In this document: one piece after another, positions 1 to 8,798 of the stretch
Position numbering within the stretch: position 1 is the stretch's first letter
Layout: each line of letters starts with the position of its first letter
Assembly: GCA_040079795.1 (NCBI GenBank)
Contig: JBEBJQ010000008.1
Location: 1-64,000 of the forward strand
Origin: SXIZ01 sp040079795
Lineage (GTDB): Bacteria > Pseudomonadota > Gammaproteobacteria > Methylococcales > Methylomonadaceae
Direction of reading: 5' to 3'
DNA length: 64,000 nt
The notes under the pieces: generated by a model
Database searches by the model: none
What the model saw: the letters and a program-made list of their open reading frames with translations, nothing else
Told to the model about the DNA's origin: nothing
Position numbers and translations under genes: made by a program

Positions 1-16
1 TGTGTATAAGAGACAG
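1..16 (+). other. Nextera/Tn5 mosaic-end adapter remnant
   Basis: Bases 1-16 read TGTGTATAAGAGACAG, which is identical to the last 16 bases of the 19-base Tn5 mosaic end used in tagmentation libraries. It sits exactly at the window edge and interrupts the reading frame of the ATPase gene that runs into it. It is read as untrimmed library adapter at a contig end, not genomic sequence. Confidence 0.93.
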
Positions 17-541
17 ACTACAACTCATGCGCCTAGGATTACCACCAGCATTATTATCAAAAAGAATTTTTTTGAAATCCTCGTGTACATCCTTTATTTG
101 TTCTTCTTCTTTTAATAAAGAAATAACGCTTTCTTGTTGTGATAACTTCACAGTTTTATCACCGTTAAAAAAAATTCCCTCTCTATTTCTATCAACAACT
201 ATAACTCCATTAATAAACAACTTTTCGTTATCTATATTGGGCTTGTTTTTCTCATCATCATCATCCATGAGTTCGAACATAATCTCTGAAATCAGACCTT
301 TATTTTCAAACGCTCCTAGCCATTTGTAATGATTCCCTATACTTGTTTGAAATTCAATTTCCCATTTCAAACCGTTTAAAGAACGTCCATGCGAAATTTT
401 TTTTAAATTAAGCAGTGCCTTTAATATTTGGGTTTTTCCAACACCAGAAACCCCTACCAACAAAGTAAGTGGTTTAAATTCAATTAACTCCAGCTTCCAA
501 TCTGTAGATTGGTCTTCATAAATTAGTGATTTAATATACAT
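17..541 (-). CDS. AAA-type ATPase, 3' end missing (contig edge)
   Basis: The frame starts at ATG 541 after a plausible AGGA ribosome site and stays open for 175 codons until the adapter at base 16. Residues about 29-37 form a Walker A loop (GVSGVGKTQ) just after a hydrophobic strand, the usual start of SMC/RecF-like or OLD/AAA_15-type ATPases that act alone or with a nuclease. The remainder is lysine- and glutamate-rich, with an acidic DDDDE run. The Walker B and signature regions lie beyond the edge, so the subfamily and any fused nuclease cannot be told. It begins 32 bases after metG on the same strand and may be cotranscribed with it. Base composition is more AT-rich than metG. A defence or DNA-repair role is possible but not shown. 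Confidence 0.7.
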
Positions 542-573
542 AGCGTAATTCCTATGGTGTGATAAACAGTAGG

Positions 574-2592
574 TTATTTCACCCGCATCCCTGCAATCGC
601 CCCTTCATCAGGACTCAACACCCAAATATCTTTTCCCCCTGGGCCAGCGGCTAATATCATACCTTCAGACACCCCAAAGCGCATTTTGCGCGGGGCTAGA
701 TTTGCGATCACTAAGGTCAATTTACCTTCTAGCGCTTCTGGTGTATAGGCGGACTTGATGCCGGCAAAAATATTGCGGGTTTCATCGCCAATGTCGACGG
801 TGAGTTGTAGCAGCTTTTCAGCGCCGTCAACATGCTCGGCTTTAAGTATTTTGGCAATGCGTAAATCCAGTTTAGCAAAATCATCAAATTCAATGGTCGG
901 TGCAATGGGATCGAACTGTTTGGCTTTAACAACGGGCGCTGTGGCTTGCAAATTTTCTTTAGAGGCATCAATGATAGCCTGAATTTTATCGGCTTCCACG
1001 CGGGTCATGAGGGCTTCGAACGGATTAAGCACATGGTTAACTAACGGCACAGCGGCAGCAGGCCAGATTTGTGATTCGATAGCTAAAAATTGTTCGGCTT
1101 GGGTTGCCAAGGCGGGGATCACCGGTTTTAAGTAGGCAATCAAAATCCTAAACAGGTTAATACCTACTGAACACACTTGTTGCAACTCAAGTTCCTGGCC
1201 TGCCACTTTCGCCATTACCCAGGGTTTTTTCTCGTCTATATACTGATTGGCTTTATCGGCTAAGGCCATGATTTCGCGCATGGCTTTACCGAATTCGCGG
1301 GCTTCGTAAAACTCAGCAATGGCTACATTAGCATCGATAAATTGCTGAAACAGTTCCGGTTCGCTGCAGTTGTCGGCAAGTTTCCCTTCAAAACGCTTAT
1401 GGATGAAACTGCTGCAACGGCTGGCAATATTAACGACTTTACCAACCAGATCGGCATTGACCCGCTGCGCGAAATCGTCAAAATTAAGGTCAATATCATC
1501 CACGCCTGCGCTGAGTTTAGCTGCAAAGTAATAGCGTAAATATTCCGGGTTTAAATGTTCCAGATAGGTGCGCGCTTTTATAAAAGTGCCGCGTGATTTG
1601 GACATTTTTTCGCCATTGACGGTTAAAAAACCGTGCGCAAAAATCGCGCTGGGGGTTCTAAAATCGGCGCCTGCCAGCATCGCTGGCCAGAATAAGGCGT
1701 GGAAATAGATAATATCTTTACCGATAAAATGATACAGTTCGACAGTGCTTTCTTTACCCCAGTAGGCGTCAAAATCCAGACCCTGTTTATCGCAAAGATT
1801 TTTAAAGCTCGCCATGTAGCCGATGGGTGCATCCAGCCAAACGTAAAAATATTTGCCGGGCGCATCGGGGATTTCAAAGCCAAAATAAGGTGCGTCACGG
1901 GAAATGTCCCATTCTTTTAAGCCTTGCTCCAGCCATTCTTTAAGTTTGTTGGCAACTTCCGCTTGTAGATGCCCTGCACTTGTCCAGTTTTGGAGCATCT
2001 CGTTAAAATTGGCGAGATTAAAGAAGTAATGTACTGAATCTTTGGTGACAGGTTTTGCGCCGGATAATACCGATACGGCGTTTTTGAGGTCGGTCGGCGC
2101 ATAAGTCGCGCCGCAGGCTTCACAGCTATCACCATATTGGTCGGACGTGCCACACTTGGGGCAGTCGCCTTTAATGAAACGGTCCGATAAGAACATTTCC
2201 TTAATGGGATCGTACGCCTGGGTAATGCTGCGCGAGTTGATGTGGCCGCCGTCGCGGAGGCGTTTATAAATCAAGCTGGACAGCTGTTGGTTTTCGGGCG
2301 AGTGGGTGCTGTGATAATTATCAAACACAATGCCGAATTCAGTAAAATCCGCAAGATGCTCCTTGCCTACCTGTGTAATTAGGGCTTCCGGCGTGATGCC
2401 TTCTCTGTCTGCCCTGAGCATAATGGGCGTGCCGTGAGTGTCATCGGCACAGACATAGTAACAATTGTTGCCGTATTGTTTTTGAAAGCGCACCCAAATA
2501 TCGGTTTGCAGGTATTCAACTAAATGCCCAATGTGAATAGGGCCATTGGCGTAAGGTAAAGCACTGGTAACAAGAATTTTTCTGTTCGACAT
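574..2592 (-). CDS. metG: Methionyl-tRNA synthetase
   Basis: This cytoplasmic enzyme charges tRNA-Met and initiator tRNA with methionine. The 672-residue product has the class I HIGH motif at residues 20-23, a four-cysteine zinc knuckle at residues 144-160 (CPKC and CEAC pairs), the KMSKS loop near residue 330, an anticodon-binding helical domain and a C-terminal tRNA-binding OB domain (EMAP-II/Trbp111 type), which is the full-length bacterial dimeric form. The ATG at 2592 gives the usual N-terminus (MSNRKILVTSALPYANGP). A TTG at 2619 would add nine unlike residues across a G7 run; neither start has a clear ribosome site. The gene is monocistronic upstream and followed closely by the ATPase. 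Confidence 0.97.
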   Translation of the reverse strand: MSNRKILVTSALPYANGPIHIGHLVEYLQTDIWVRFQKQYGNNCYYVCADDTHGTPIMLRADREGITPEALITQVGKEHLADFTEFGIVFDNYHSTHSPENQQLSSLIYKRLRDGGHINSRSITQAYDPIKEMFLSDRFIKGDCPKCGTSDQYGDSCEACGATYAPTDLKNAVSVLSGAKPVTKDSVHYFFNLANFNEMLQNWTSAGHLQAEVANKLKEWLEQGLKEWDISRDAPYFGFEIPDAPGKYFYVWLDAPIGYMASFKNLCDKQGLDFDAYWGKESTVELYHFIGKDIIYFHALFWPAMLAGADFRTPSAIFAHGFLTVNGEKMSKSRGTFIKARTYLEHLNPEYLRYYFAAKLSAGVDDIDLNFDDFAQRVNADLVGKVVNIASRCSSFIHKRFEGKLADNCSEPELFQQFIDANVAIAEFYEAREFGKAMREIMALADKANQYIDEKKPWVMAKVAGQELELQQVCSVGINLFRILIAYLKPVIPALATQAEQFLAIESQIWPAAAVPLVNHVLNPFEALMTRVEADKIQAIIDASKENLQATAPVVKAKQFDPIAPTIEFDDFAKLDLRIAKILKAEHVDGAEKLLQLTVDIGDETRNIFAGIKSAYTPEALEGKLTLVIANLAPRKMRFGVSEGMILAAGPGGKDIWVLSPDEGAIAGMRVK

Positions 2593-2670
2593 GGGGGGGT
2601 GAATGCAGAAGCTAATCAAGGGAATAAGTAATGTAATATTATGGCATATAAAAGGCTTAAGCTATTCAGA

Positions 2671-2706
2671 AAGCACCCAATAGCCTGGGTGCTTTTTAGT
2701 TTTTTG
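2671..2706 (+). terminator. Rho-independent terminator-like hairpin
   Basis: A 9-bp perfect stem (AAGCACCCA / TGGGTGCTT) with a 6-base loop is followed on the plus strand by TTTAGTTTTTT. Both flanking genes are on the minus strand, and there the hairpin is followed only by TTTCTG. It may end the oxidoreductase transcript weakly, or block antisense reading. Confidence 0.6.
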
Positions 2707-2756
2707 ATCTCAATTATTCTTTAGTGTGCGAGGCACACTATTATGCAAGGACGGGT

Positions 2757-3755
2757 TTAGTGTTTAATTTCCAATACTAATTTACCGGTTACATGTCCGG
2801 CTTCGATTAAGCTGTGGGCTTCAGCGGCTTGGGAAAGCAGGAATTTTTGGCTGATATGGATTTGTAGTTTGCCTTGATCAATCCATTCGGCACATTGGTC
2901 GAGCATCTTGACTTGCCGCACTCTGGCGGCGTCAAGGTTCCTAAGCATAGGCGTCAACATTAACTCAAAACCAATGAGTAAATTACGTAAGCGCGCTTCT
3001 GATAAATCCAGCTGGCCTGGATCTAACAAGGTTATCAGGCGTCCGAAATGGGCGGTTGCATTAATACTACGTTTAAAAATTTCTGCCCCTACGGTATCAA
3101 GGACTAAGTGGGCACCTTGACCCCCTGTTAGTTCATTTACCCGCACTACAAAATTTTCCTGCCTGTAATTGATGATCTCATCTGCACCCAGCTGTCTAAC
3201 GAATGCTGCTTTTTCTGCACTACCTACAGTCGTGATAACTCGCGCACCCAGTAGTTTGGCTATTTGTATCGCAACATGCCCCACACCACCTGCACCGGCA
3301 TGAATCAGGACGGTTTGGCCGGTTTTTAAGCCACCTCGGTCTACTAATGCGCCCCAGGCGGTAATCAGGACTAAGGGAGCAGCCGCTGCTTCAGTAAAAC
3401 TTAAGCTTTCCGGCATTGCCGTTACCCAACGTTGATCTAGCACGTTATATTGCGCATAACAGCCGGGTTCAAGACCTAAGCCGCCATGGCAAAACCAGAC
3501 CTTATCGCCGACCTTATGGTGCGTCACTTTAGCACCTATAGCAACAACTTCGCCTGCACCATCGCAGCCTAATATGGCGGGTAAGGTCTGCGCCGATAAC
3601 AAACCGCCCTGTCTAAGTTTGGTATCAATTGGGTTGACACCAGCCGCATGTAATTTAACTTTAACTTGGGTTGGCTGAGTTATTTCTGGCTCAGGTGTTT
3701 CTAGTAGTTGTAAGACATCGGGTGCGCCGACAGCGGTCATTAATATCGCTTGCAT
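2757..3755 (-). CDS. Zinc-independent MDR-family NADPH:quinone oxidoreductase-like protein
   Basis: The 332-residue protein is a medium-chain dehydrogenase/reductase of the quinone oxidoreductase (zeta-crystallin) branch. An N-terminal GroES-like domain (GVNPIDTKLRQGG, then ILGCDGAGEVVAIG) is followed by a Rossmann domain with HAGAGGVGHVAIQIAK near residue 150. The structural and catalytic zinc ligands of alcohol dehydrogenases are absent, which fits NADPH-dependent reduction of quinones or enones. Start ATG 3755 gives the family N-terminus. It lies 30 bases after nspC on the same strand, so the two may share a transcript. The natural substrate cannot be told from sequence. Confidence 0.85.
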   Translation of the reverse strand: MQAILMTAVGAPDVLQLLETPEPEITQPTQVKVKLHAAGVNPIDTKLRQGGLLSAQTLPAILGCDGAGEVVAIGAKVTHHKVGDKVWFCHGGLGLEPGCYAQYNVLDQRWVTAMPESLSFTEAAAAPLVLITAWGALVDRGGLKTGQTVLIHAGAGGVGHVAIQIAKLLGARVITTVGSAEKAAFVRQLGADEIINYRQENFVVRVNELTGGQGAHLVLDTVGAEIFKRSINATAHFGRLITLLDPGQLDLSEARLRNLLIGFELMLTPMLRNLDAARVRQVKMLDQCAEWIDQGKLQIHISQKFLLSQAAEAHSLIEAGHVTGKLVLEIKH

Positions 3756-3785
3756 AGGGTTTGTCCTGGTTAGTTTTTAGGTTGA

Positions 3786-4925
3786 TTATACAAGCCATTG
3801 TTGCCGATAGGCTTGATAACTATCGTGTTTTAAGGGGGTTAATTGGTGATTGTTGAAGGTATAAATATCGGGCAACGGATAACCGTTAAAGCGATTGGCC
3901 TTTATTAGCGTGTAAGCGCCGACATTGTTAAACACGACACGATCATCTAAATTTAAGGGTTGATCAAACTGATACTCGCCAAACACATCACCTGCTAAAC
4001 AGGTTGAGCCCACAAGCGTTGCGGTATAAGGTCCTGCTACGTGATGTTCGACTAAATCAGGCTGCCGCTGATATTCAAATACTTCTGGATGATGATTGAT
4101 AGAAGTATCTAATACCACGATTTGTTTGCCGTCGCTCTCAAAACAATCAATAACTGTACTGATTAAATAACCGGTTTGTTCCAAAATGTCCTTGCCGGGT
4201 TCAATGTACACATCCAGACCAAATTCTTGGCGTAATTGTTTAACTAATTCAATAAAAGGGGTATGGTCCCCTATTTGGTTGAATAAATAGCCGCCTCCTA
4301 GGTTAAGCCATTGCAAGGTTTTAAAAGCACCGCCCAATTGTGCGCGTAAAGCCGCAACTGTTTGTATTAATGGTTCAAAATCAGTTGCTGAAAACACCGT
4401 ATGAATATGTATACCTTGTACGTGCTTGGGTAGACCTTGTTTGTATAAGTCTTGAATATCGACACCTAATTTAGAATGTGTTCGACAGGGATCGAAACGT
4501 GCGTCAGGGGCAAAGCTTAATTTCGGATTAACTCTTAAGCCTAATGACACCGATTGATGCGGCATTTCCGCAAAGCGCTGCCATTGGTTCAGGGAATTAA
4601 AGCTAATGTGGCTGCATAAGTGCATTAACTCTTGCATTTCATCCGCCCGCAAACCCGGTGTGGTTAAATGAATACTCCCCGTATCGTCTAAAATTTCATG
4701 AGCTAAACGGGCTTCATACAACGAACTGACCGAAAAACCATCCGCGCTATTTTTGACCCAGTACATTAGCGTAGCAAGGGGTAAGGCTTTAATCGAATAC
4801 AACACCTTACAGCCACTTTGCTTTTTGAGGGCAGTTAAACGCTGCAAATTAGTTTGTATGCTTTGCTGATCCAGTAGAAATGCGGGGGTGGTGGGTAAAT
4901 GCTGTTTTAACTGTTTGATTTGCAT
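3786..4925 (-). CDS. nspC: Carboxynorspermidine/carboxyspermidine decarboxylase
   Basis: This PLP enzyme removes the carboxyl group from carboxy(nor)spermidine in the alternative polyamine route. The 379-residue, fold type III (alanine racemase-like) protein carries the PLP lysine in YSIKALPL near residue 46, a glycine-rich phosphate loop (NLGGGYLF) near residue 210 and the EPGKD motif near 242. Lengths and motifs fit NspC better than diaminopimelate or ornithine decarboxylase. The partner carboxynorspermidine dehydrogenase, often adjacent, is not in this window. Upstream, a 289-bp gap separates it from the divergent leuC. Confidence 0.9.
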   Translation of the reverse strand: MQIKQLKQHLPTTPAFLLDQQSIQTNLQRLTALKKQSGCKVLYSIKALPLATLMYWVKNSADGFSVSSLYEARLAHEILDDTGSIHLTTPGLRADEMQELMHLCSHISFNSLNQWQRFAEMPHQSVSLGLRVNPKLSFAPDARFDPCRTHSKLGVDIQDLYKQGLPKHVQGIHIHTVFSATDFEPLIQTVAALRAQLGGAFKTLQWLNLGGGYLFNQIGDHTPFIELVKQLRQEFGLDVYIEPGKDILEQTGYLISTVIDCFESDGKQIVVLDTSINHHPEVFEYQRQPDLVEHHVAGPYTATLVGSTCLAGDVFGEYQFDQPLNLDDRVVFNNVGAYTLIKANRFNGYPLPDIYTFNNHQLTPLKHDSYQAYRQQWLV

Positions 4926-5098
4926 GAGCCTGTATGTGGGCGTTATCCCTGATTTAAGGTGGTTTGTTTTTTTACAAAGTATGTTTTCGATTTTACACTG
5001 AAAAATTATAACGGCTTATTTCTGTCGAATAACGATTGTCTGATCTAATAAGGTATTTAAGTTGTTGTTGGTTGTGTTTTGTGCAACGCGCCATTGCA

Positions 5099-5128
5099 TT
5101 GCAAACCACGCTTGTTTTAGGCGATAAT
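5099..5128 (+). promoter_or_regulatory. Putative sigma-70 promoter of leuC
   Basis: TTGCAA (5099-5104) and GATAAT (5123-5128) are separated by 18 bases and lie about 85 bases before the leuC start. A short GCCC/GGGC hairpin follows in the leader. No leucine-rich leader peptide was seen. Confidence 0.45.
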
Positions 5129-5214
5129 GCCCGTACAGACATTTTAGGGCAATAGTGCGTGGAAACATGTATTTTGCCTAAAGTGGGTTAACTTTTTAAG
5201 CCTTGGAAAATGTA

Positions 5215-6612
5215 ATGAAAAAAACCATGTACGAAAAAATTTGGGATAGCCACTTGGTTGTTGAATCAGCAGGACAAGCCCCCTTGATTTATGTAGATCG
5301 GCATTTGATGCACGAAGTCACCAGCCCACAAGCGTTTGAAGGCTTGCGGCTGTCAAAACGTAAAGTGCGTAACCCGCACAGCATTTTGGCGACGATGGAT
5401 CATTGTGTGCCTACTAAAAACCGTGACCTGCCGATTGCTGATCCGATTGCTAAAAAGCAAATTGAAGTGATGGCAGAAAACTGTAAAGAAAACGGCTTGA
5501 ATTTGTATGACATGAAAAACCCGAATAATGGCGTTATTCATGTGGTCGTGCCAGAACATGGCTTTGTACATCCGGGTATGGTGGTGGTGTGCGGCGATAG
5601 TCACACGGCTACGCATGGGGCTTTTGGCGCGTTGGCGTTTGGTATCGGCACATCAGAAGTCGAACACGTCATGGCCACGCAAACCTTGCCACAGACAAAA
5701 TCTAAAACCATGTTGGTGCAGATTAACGGCACCTTGTCCAAATACGCTTCTGCAAAAGATATTGCCTTGGCGATTATCGGCAAAATAGGTACCGCAGGCG
5801 GCAACGGACATGTGATTGAATATGCGGGTGATGCGATCAAAGCCTTGTCGATGGAAGGTCGGATGACGCTTTGCAACATGGCGATTGAGGCGGGTGCGCG
5901 CGCAGGCTTGGTTGCACCGGATGAAAAAACCTATGATTATTTGAAAGGTCGCGAATTTGCGCCCAAAGATAAAAACTGGGATTTGGCGATGGCGTATTGG
6001 CAAAGTTTACCCAGCGATGCGGGCGCTACCTTTGATACCGTAATAACTTTAGATGCCGCCAATATTGCGCCGCAAGTGTCATGGGGAACGTCACCAGAAC
6101 AAGTGATTGGCGTTGATGGTCTCGTGCCTTCGCCGGACAGTTTTGAGAACGAAGGTAAACGCAAAGCCTGTGAAAGCGCTTTGGCTTACATGGGCTTAAC
6201 CCCAAACACCAAAATCACCGACATTCCGGTGGACTTGGTATTTATCGGCTCTTGCACCAATGGTCGCATTGAAGATTTCCGCATGGCTGCGGAAGTGGCT
6301 AAAGGCACTAAAGTCGCTGCTGGTGTACAGGCGATTGCCGTGCCGGGTTCTTATCATGTCAAAAAACAAGCAGAAGACGAAGGTTTGGATAAAATTTTTA
6401 TCGAAGCGGGTTGGGAGTGGCGCGATCCCGGTTGTTCCATGTGTTTAGCCATGAATGGTGATGAATTGACCAAAGGTCAACGCAGTGCATCCACCTCTAA
6501 CCGCAACTTTGAAGGCCGCCAAGGCAAGGGTGGACGCACACATTTGGTATCCCCAGCAATGGCAGCGGCAGCGGCAGCGGCAGGTCACTTTGTTGATATT
6601 CGCCACCTTTAA
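5215..6612 (+). CDS. leuC: 3-isopropylmalate dehydratase large subunit
   Basis: LeuC, with LeuD, isomerises 2- to 3-isopropylmalate in leucine synthesis; the same enzyme handles citramalate in the pyruvate route to isoleucine. The 465-residue aconitase-fold protein has HGAFGALAFGIGTSE in the first domain and the 4Fe-4S cysteines in SCTNGR and GCSMCLAMN, followed by the terminal SNRNFEGRQG motif. ATG 5215 is preceded by GGAAAA at good spacing; a TTG four codons earlier is less likely. leuD follows after 15 bases. The presence of a citramalate-type synthase downstream suggests this complex serves both pathways. Confidence 0.97.
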   Translation: MKKTMYEKIWDSHLVVESAGQAPLIYVDRHLMHEVTSPQAFEGLRLSKRKVRNPHSILATMDHCVPTKNRDLPIADPIAKKQIEVMAENCKENGLNLYDMKNPNNGVIHVVVPEHGFVHPGMVVVCGDSHTATHGAFGALAFGIGTSEVEHVMATQTLPQTKSKTMLVQINGTLSKYASAKDIALAIIGKIGTAGGNGHVIEYAGDAIKALSMEGRMTLCNMAIEAGARAGLVAPDEKTYDYLKGREFAPKDKNWDLAMAYWQSLPSDAGATFDTVITLDAANIAPQVSWGTSPEQVIGVDGLVPSPDSFENEGKRKACESALAYMGLTPNTKITDIPVDLVFIGSCTNGRIEDFRMAAEVAKGTKVAAGVQAIAVPGSYHVKKQAEDEGLDKIFIEAGWEWRDPGCSMCLAMNGDELTKGQRSASTSNRNFEGRQGKGGRTHLVSPAMAAAAAAAGHFVDIRHL

Positions 6613-6627
6613 CCAAAAGAGAGCATT

Positions 6628-7239
6628 ATGGAACCTTACAAAAAACATGACAGCATCGCGGCATTGATGAACCGTAACAATGTCGATACCGATCAAATCA
6701 TCCCGAAACAGTTTTTAAAGCGTGTCGAGCGCAGCGGTTTTGGCGCACATTTGTTTCATGACTGGCGTTTTAATGATGACGGTAGTGATAACCCTGAGTT
6801 TGAATTGAATAAACCTGCCTTTAAAGGCGCACATATTCTGGTGGTTGACGACAATTTTGGTTGCGGTTCTTCGCGCGAACATGCACCGTGGGCGATTGCG
6901 GACTATGGCTTTAACACCCTTATTTGCACCAGCTACGCGGATATTTTTTATAACAACTGTTTTAAAAATGGCATCTTGCCGATTGTGGTGAATAGCGGGC
7001 AATTAGCAAAGTTAATGGCTGAGATTAATGCCAATGAAGGCGTGCGCTTTACCGTTGATCTGGAAAACCAACAAGTGATTACCCCTGCGGGTAATGGTTT
7101 TAGTTTTGAAATTGACCCGTTCCGCAAAGGCAATTTGTTAAGCGGCTTGGATGATATTGGTTTGACTTTAAAGCATGAAGATAAAATCACGGCTTATGAA
7201 GTGCAACATAAACAGACTTATCCTTGGCTTTGGGCTTAA
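6628..7239 (+). CDS. leuD: 3-isopropylmalate dehydratase small subunit
   Basis: This is the swivel-domain partner of LeuC. The 203-residue product has DTDQIIPKQFL near residue 20 and the diagnostic DDNFGCGSSREHAPWA near residue 77, both contacting substrate. Length is normal for bacterial LeuD. The start ATG has GAGAG upstream and lies 15 bases past leuC, so the two are one operon. The next gene begins 18 bases on, implying read-through into the accessory genes. Confidence 0.97.
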   Translation: MEPYKKHDSIAALMNRNNVDTDQIIPKQFLKRVERSGFGAHLFHDWRFNDDGSDNPEFELNKPAFKGAHILVVDDNFGCGSSREHAPWAIADYGFNTLICTSYADIFYNNCFKNGILPIVVNSGQLAKLMAEINANEGVRFTVDLENQQVITPAGNGFSFEIDPFRKGNLLSGLDDIGLTLKHEDKITAYEVQHKQTYPWLWA

Positions 7240-7257
7240 TGAAATCTAAGTCATAAA

Positions 7258-8034
7258 ATGGACTTTTCGCCACTTATTAATCAATTAATTGGTACATTTT
7301 GGTTTTTAATACCGCTTGTTATTTTAACGGCGGTATTAAGATCGGCGTGGTTGAAAGGGATAATGGGCGAGTTTATTGTTAATCTGAGCGCAAAGCTTTT
7401 CTTGGATAAACAAAAATATCACCTTATAAAAAACGTAACGCTTCCTACCGATGATGGAAGCACTCAAATTGACCATGTTATTGTTTCAAAATATGGTGTT
7501 TTTGTTATAGAAACAAAAAACATGACAGGCTGGATATTTGGCGATCCTAACCAGAAAACATGGACTCAAAAAATATATAGGCACACGAGTAAATTTCAAA
7601 ATCCATTACATCAGAATTATAAACATGTTAAAACCTTGGAATCTTTACTGGGGCTAAATGACCATCAATTATTTTCTGTTGTTGTATTCGTCGGAGGCAG
7701 TACATTTAAAACCGAAATGCCCGAAAATGTAGCGTATGGCGGAGGTTACATTCGGTTTATAAAGTCAAAAACACAAGCTGTTTTAACTGAATCTGAAGTT
7801 AAGGAAATTACGGGTAAAATTGAATCTGGTAGATTAACCGCTTCTTTCAAAACTAATCGAGAACACGTAAGACACGTTAAAAATATTGTGGCTAACAAAG
7901 AAAATAGCAAAACATGCCCTAAATGTGGAAGCTCAATGGTTTTAAGAGAAACCAAGCAAGGGCAAAATATAGGTAAACAATTTTGGGGATGTTCAAACTT
8001 TCCGAAATGCAAGGGTGTAGTATATATTTCATAG
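7258..8034 (+). CDS. NERD-domain protein with N-terminal membrane helix and topoisomerase-type zinc ribbon
   Basis: The 258-residue protein starts with a hydrophobic segment (residues about 10-28), so it is probably membrane-anchored. A NERD (nuclease-related) domain follows: GEFIVN near 38, then IDHVIVSKYGVFVIETKN (residues about 77-94), whose D and ExK match the PD-(D/E)xK nuclease pattern. The C-terminus is a topoisomerase-type zinc finger (CPKCGSSM, then CSNFPKCKG). The combination is known in many bacteria, usually with unproven function; NERD proteins are thought to process nucleic acid. It lies in the leu cluster, 18 bases after leuD, and its AT-rich codon use differs from leuC and leuD, suggesting later insertion. 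Confidence 0.85.
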   Translation: MDFSPLINQLIGTFWFLIPLVILTAVLRSAWLKGIMGEFIVNLSAKLFLDKQKYHLIKNVTLPTDDGSTQIDHVIVSKYGVFVIETKNMTGWIFGDPNQKTWTQKIYRHTSKFQNPLHQNYKHVKTLESLLGLNDHQLFSVVVFVGGSTFKTEMPENVAYGGGYIRFIKSKTQAVLTESEVKEITGKIESGRLTASFKTNREHVRHVKNIVANKENSKTCPKCGSSMVLRETKQGQNIGKQFWGCSNFPKCKGVVYIS

Positions 8035-8058
8035 CAAATCACTTGAAGGTGGAAGATT

Positions 8059-8535
8059 TTGAACTGGCAAGAAGTCTGTGAACATCCAAACTTACAAAAC
8101 TTACCTTTTAAGATTGAACTGGATGAATACGGTAAAATTATTATGAGTCCGGTCAAAATTTACCATTCTATTCTACAAGGTGAAATAGAATTTATACTGA
8201 GGACACTCTTAAAGAGCGGTAAAACTCTGCCTGAATGCGCCATTAAAACCAGCAAAGGCACAAGAGTTGCCGATGTTGCGTGGGTATCATTGGATTTATT
8301 AGCCAAGATCAAGAATGAAACCGAAGCCTCTTGTGCCCCTGAAATTTGCGTTGAAATTATTTCAACCCGCAACACCCAAAAAGAAATGACCGAAAAAAGA
8401 CAGTTATTTTTTGAAGCGGGTGCAAAAGAGGTCTGGATATGCAGTGAAACCGGCGAATTAAGTTTTTTTAATGCCGAACATCAATTACTTCATTCTGAAT
8501 TAGTGCCGCAGTTCCCTGAAAAAATTGAACTGTAA
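8059..8535 (+). CDS. Uma2-family (DUF820) putative endonuclease
   Basis: The 158-residue protein matches the Uma2/DUF820 family, a restriction-endonuclease-like fold very common in cyanobacteria and some proteobacteria. Visible marks are the N-terminal IELDEYGKIIMSP, the RVADVAWVS strand with its aspartate, the CVEIISTRN strand and the KRQLFFEAGAKEVWIC helix-strand. Start is TTG 8059, chosen because GGTGGAAG lies at ideal distance; no in-frame ATG sits near. It follows the NERD gene by 24 bases. Biological role is unknown for the family. Confidence 0.82.
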   Translation: MNWQEVCEHPNLQNLPFKIELDEYGKIIMSPVKIYHSILQGEIEFILRTLLKSGKTLPECAIKTSKGTRVADVAWVSLDLLAKIKNETEASCAPEICVEIISTRNTQKEMTEKRQLFFEAGAKEVWICSETGELSFFNAEHQLLHSELVPQFPEKIEL

Positions 8536-8558
8536 AGCAAATTGATTGCGATAAATAA

Positions 8559-8798
8559 ATGGACTTTGAAATCATTAGTGAAATTAGCCATGCTGAGACA
8601 TTTGCACGAGGCTCAAGGATTAGAGAGTTACCGAGGCTTCGTAAAATATACGGTCTCGGCTTGTGGCGCAAGCGTAAAGGCTTTGCTACGGTACTATTGT
8701 CAGATGGTTCAATTCGTGAAGCTGAAGTTCACTGGTATGAAGCCACGGGTATCGGCAAACGCGAGTTTAAGATTAAATGTTATTTGGATATAAAATGA
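8559..8798 (+). CDS. Small hypothetical protein, 79 residues
   Basis: The product is basic and ends in a pattern (LRKIYGLGLWRKRKG, then REAEVHWYEATGIGKREFKIK) that I recall from short conserved proteins of bacteria and cyanobacteria without assigned function. The stop overlaps the start of the next gene (ATGA at 8795-8798), which supports translation and co-expression. A competing frame at 8542-8793 has no family-like features and is treated as a shadow. The small size, basic charge and partner gene would suit a toxin-antitoxin-like or nucleic-acid-binding role, but nothing proves it. Confidence 0.65.
   Translation: MDFEIISEISHAETFARGSRIRELPRLRKIYGLGLWRKRKGFATVLLSDGSIREAEVHWYEATGIGKREFKIKCYLDIK

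Noticed and set aside
27..329. Plus-strand open frame of 100 codons at the left edge
   Set aside because: It lies antisense to the ATPase gene, has low-complexity Ser/Phe-rich translation and no ribosome site.
8542..8793. 83-codon frame overlapping the 79-residue small gene
   Set aside because: The other frame ends in an ATGA overlap with the next gene and has the family-like HWYEA...GK pattern; this one does not.
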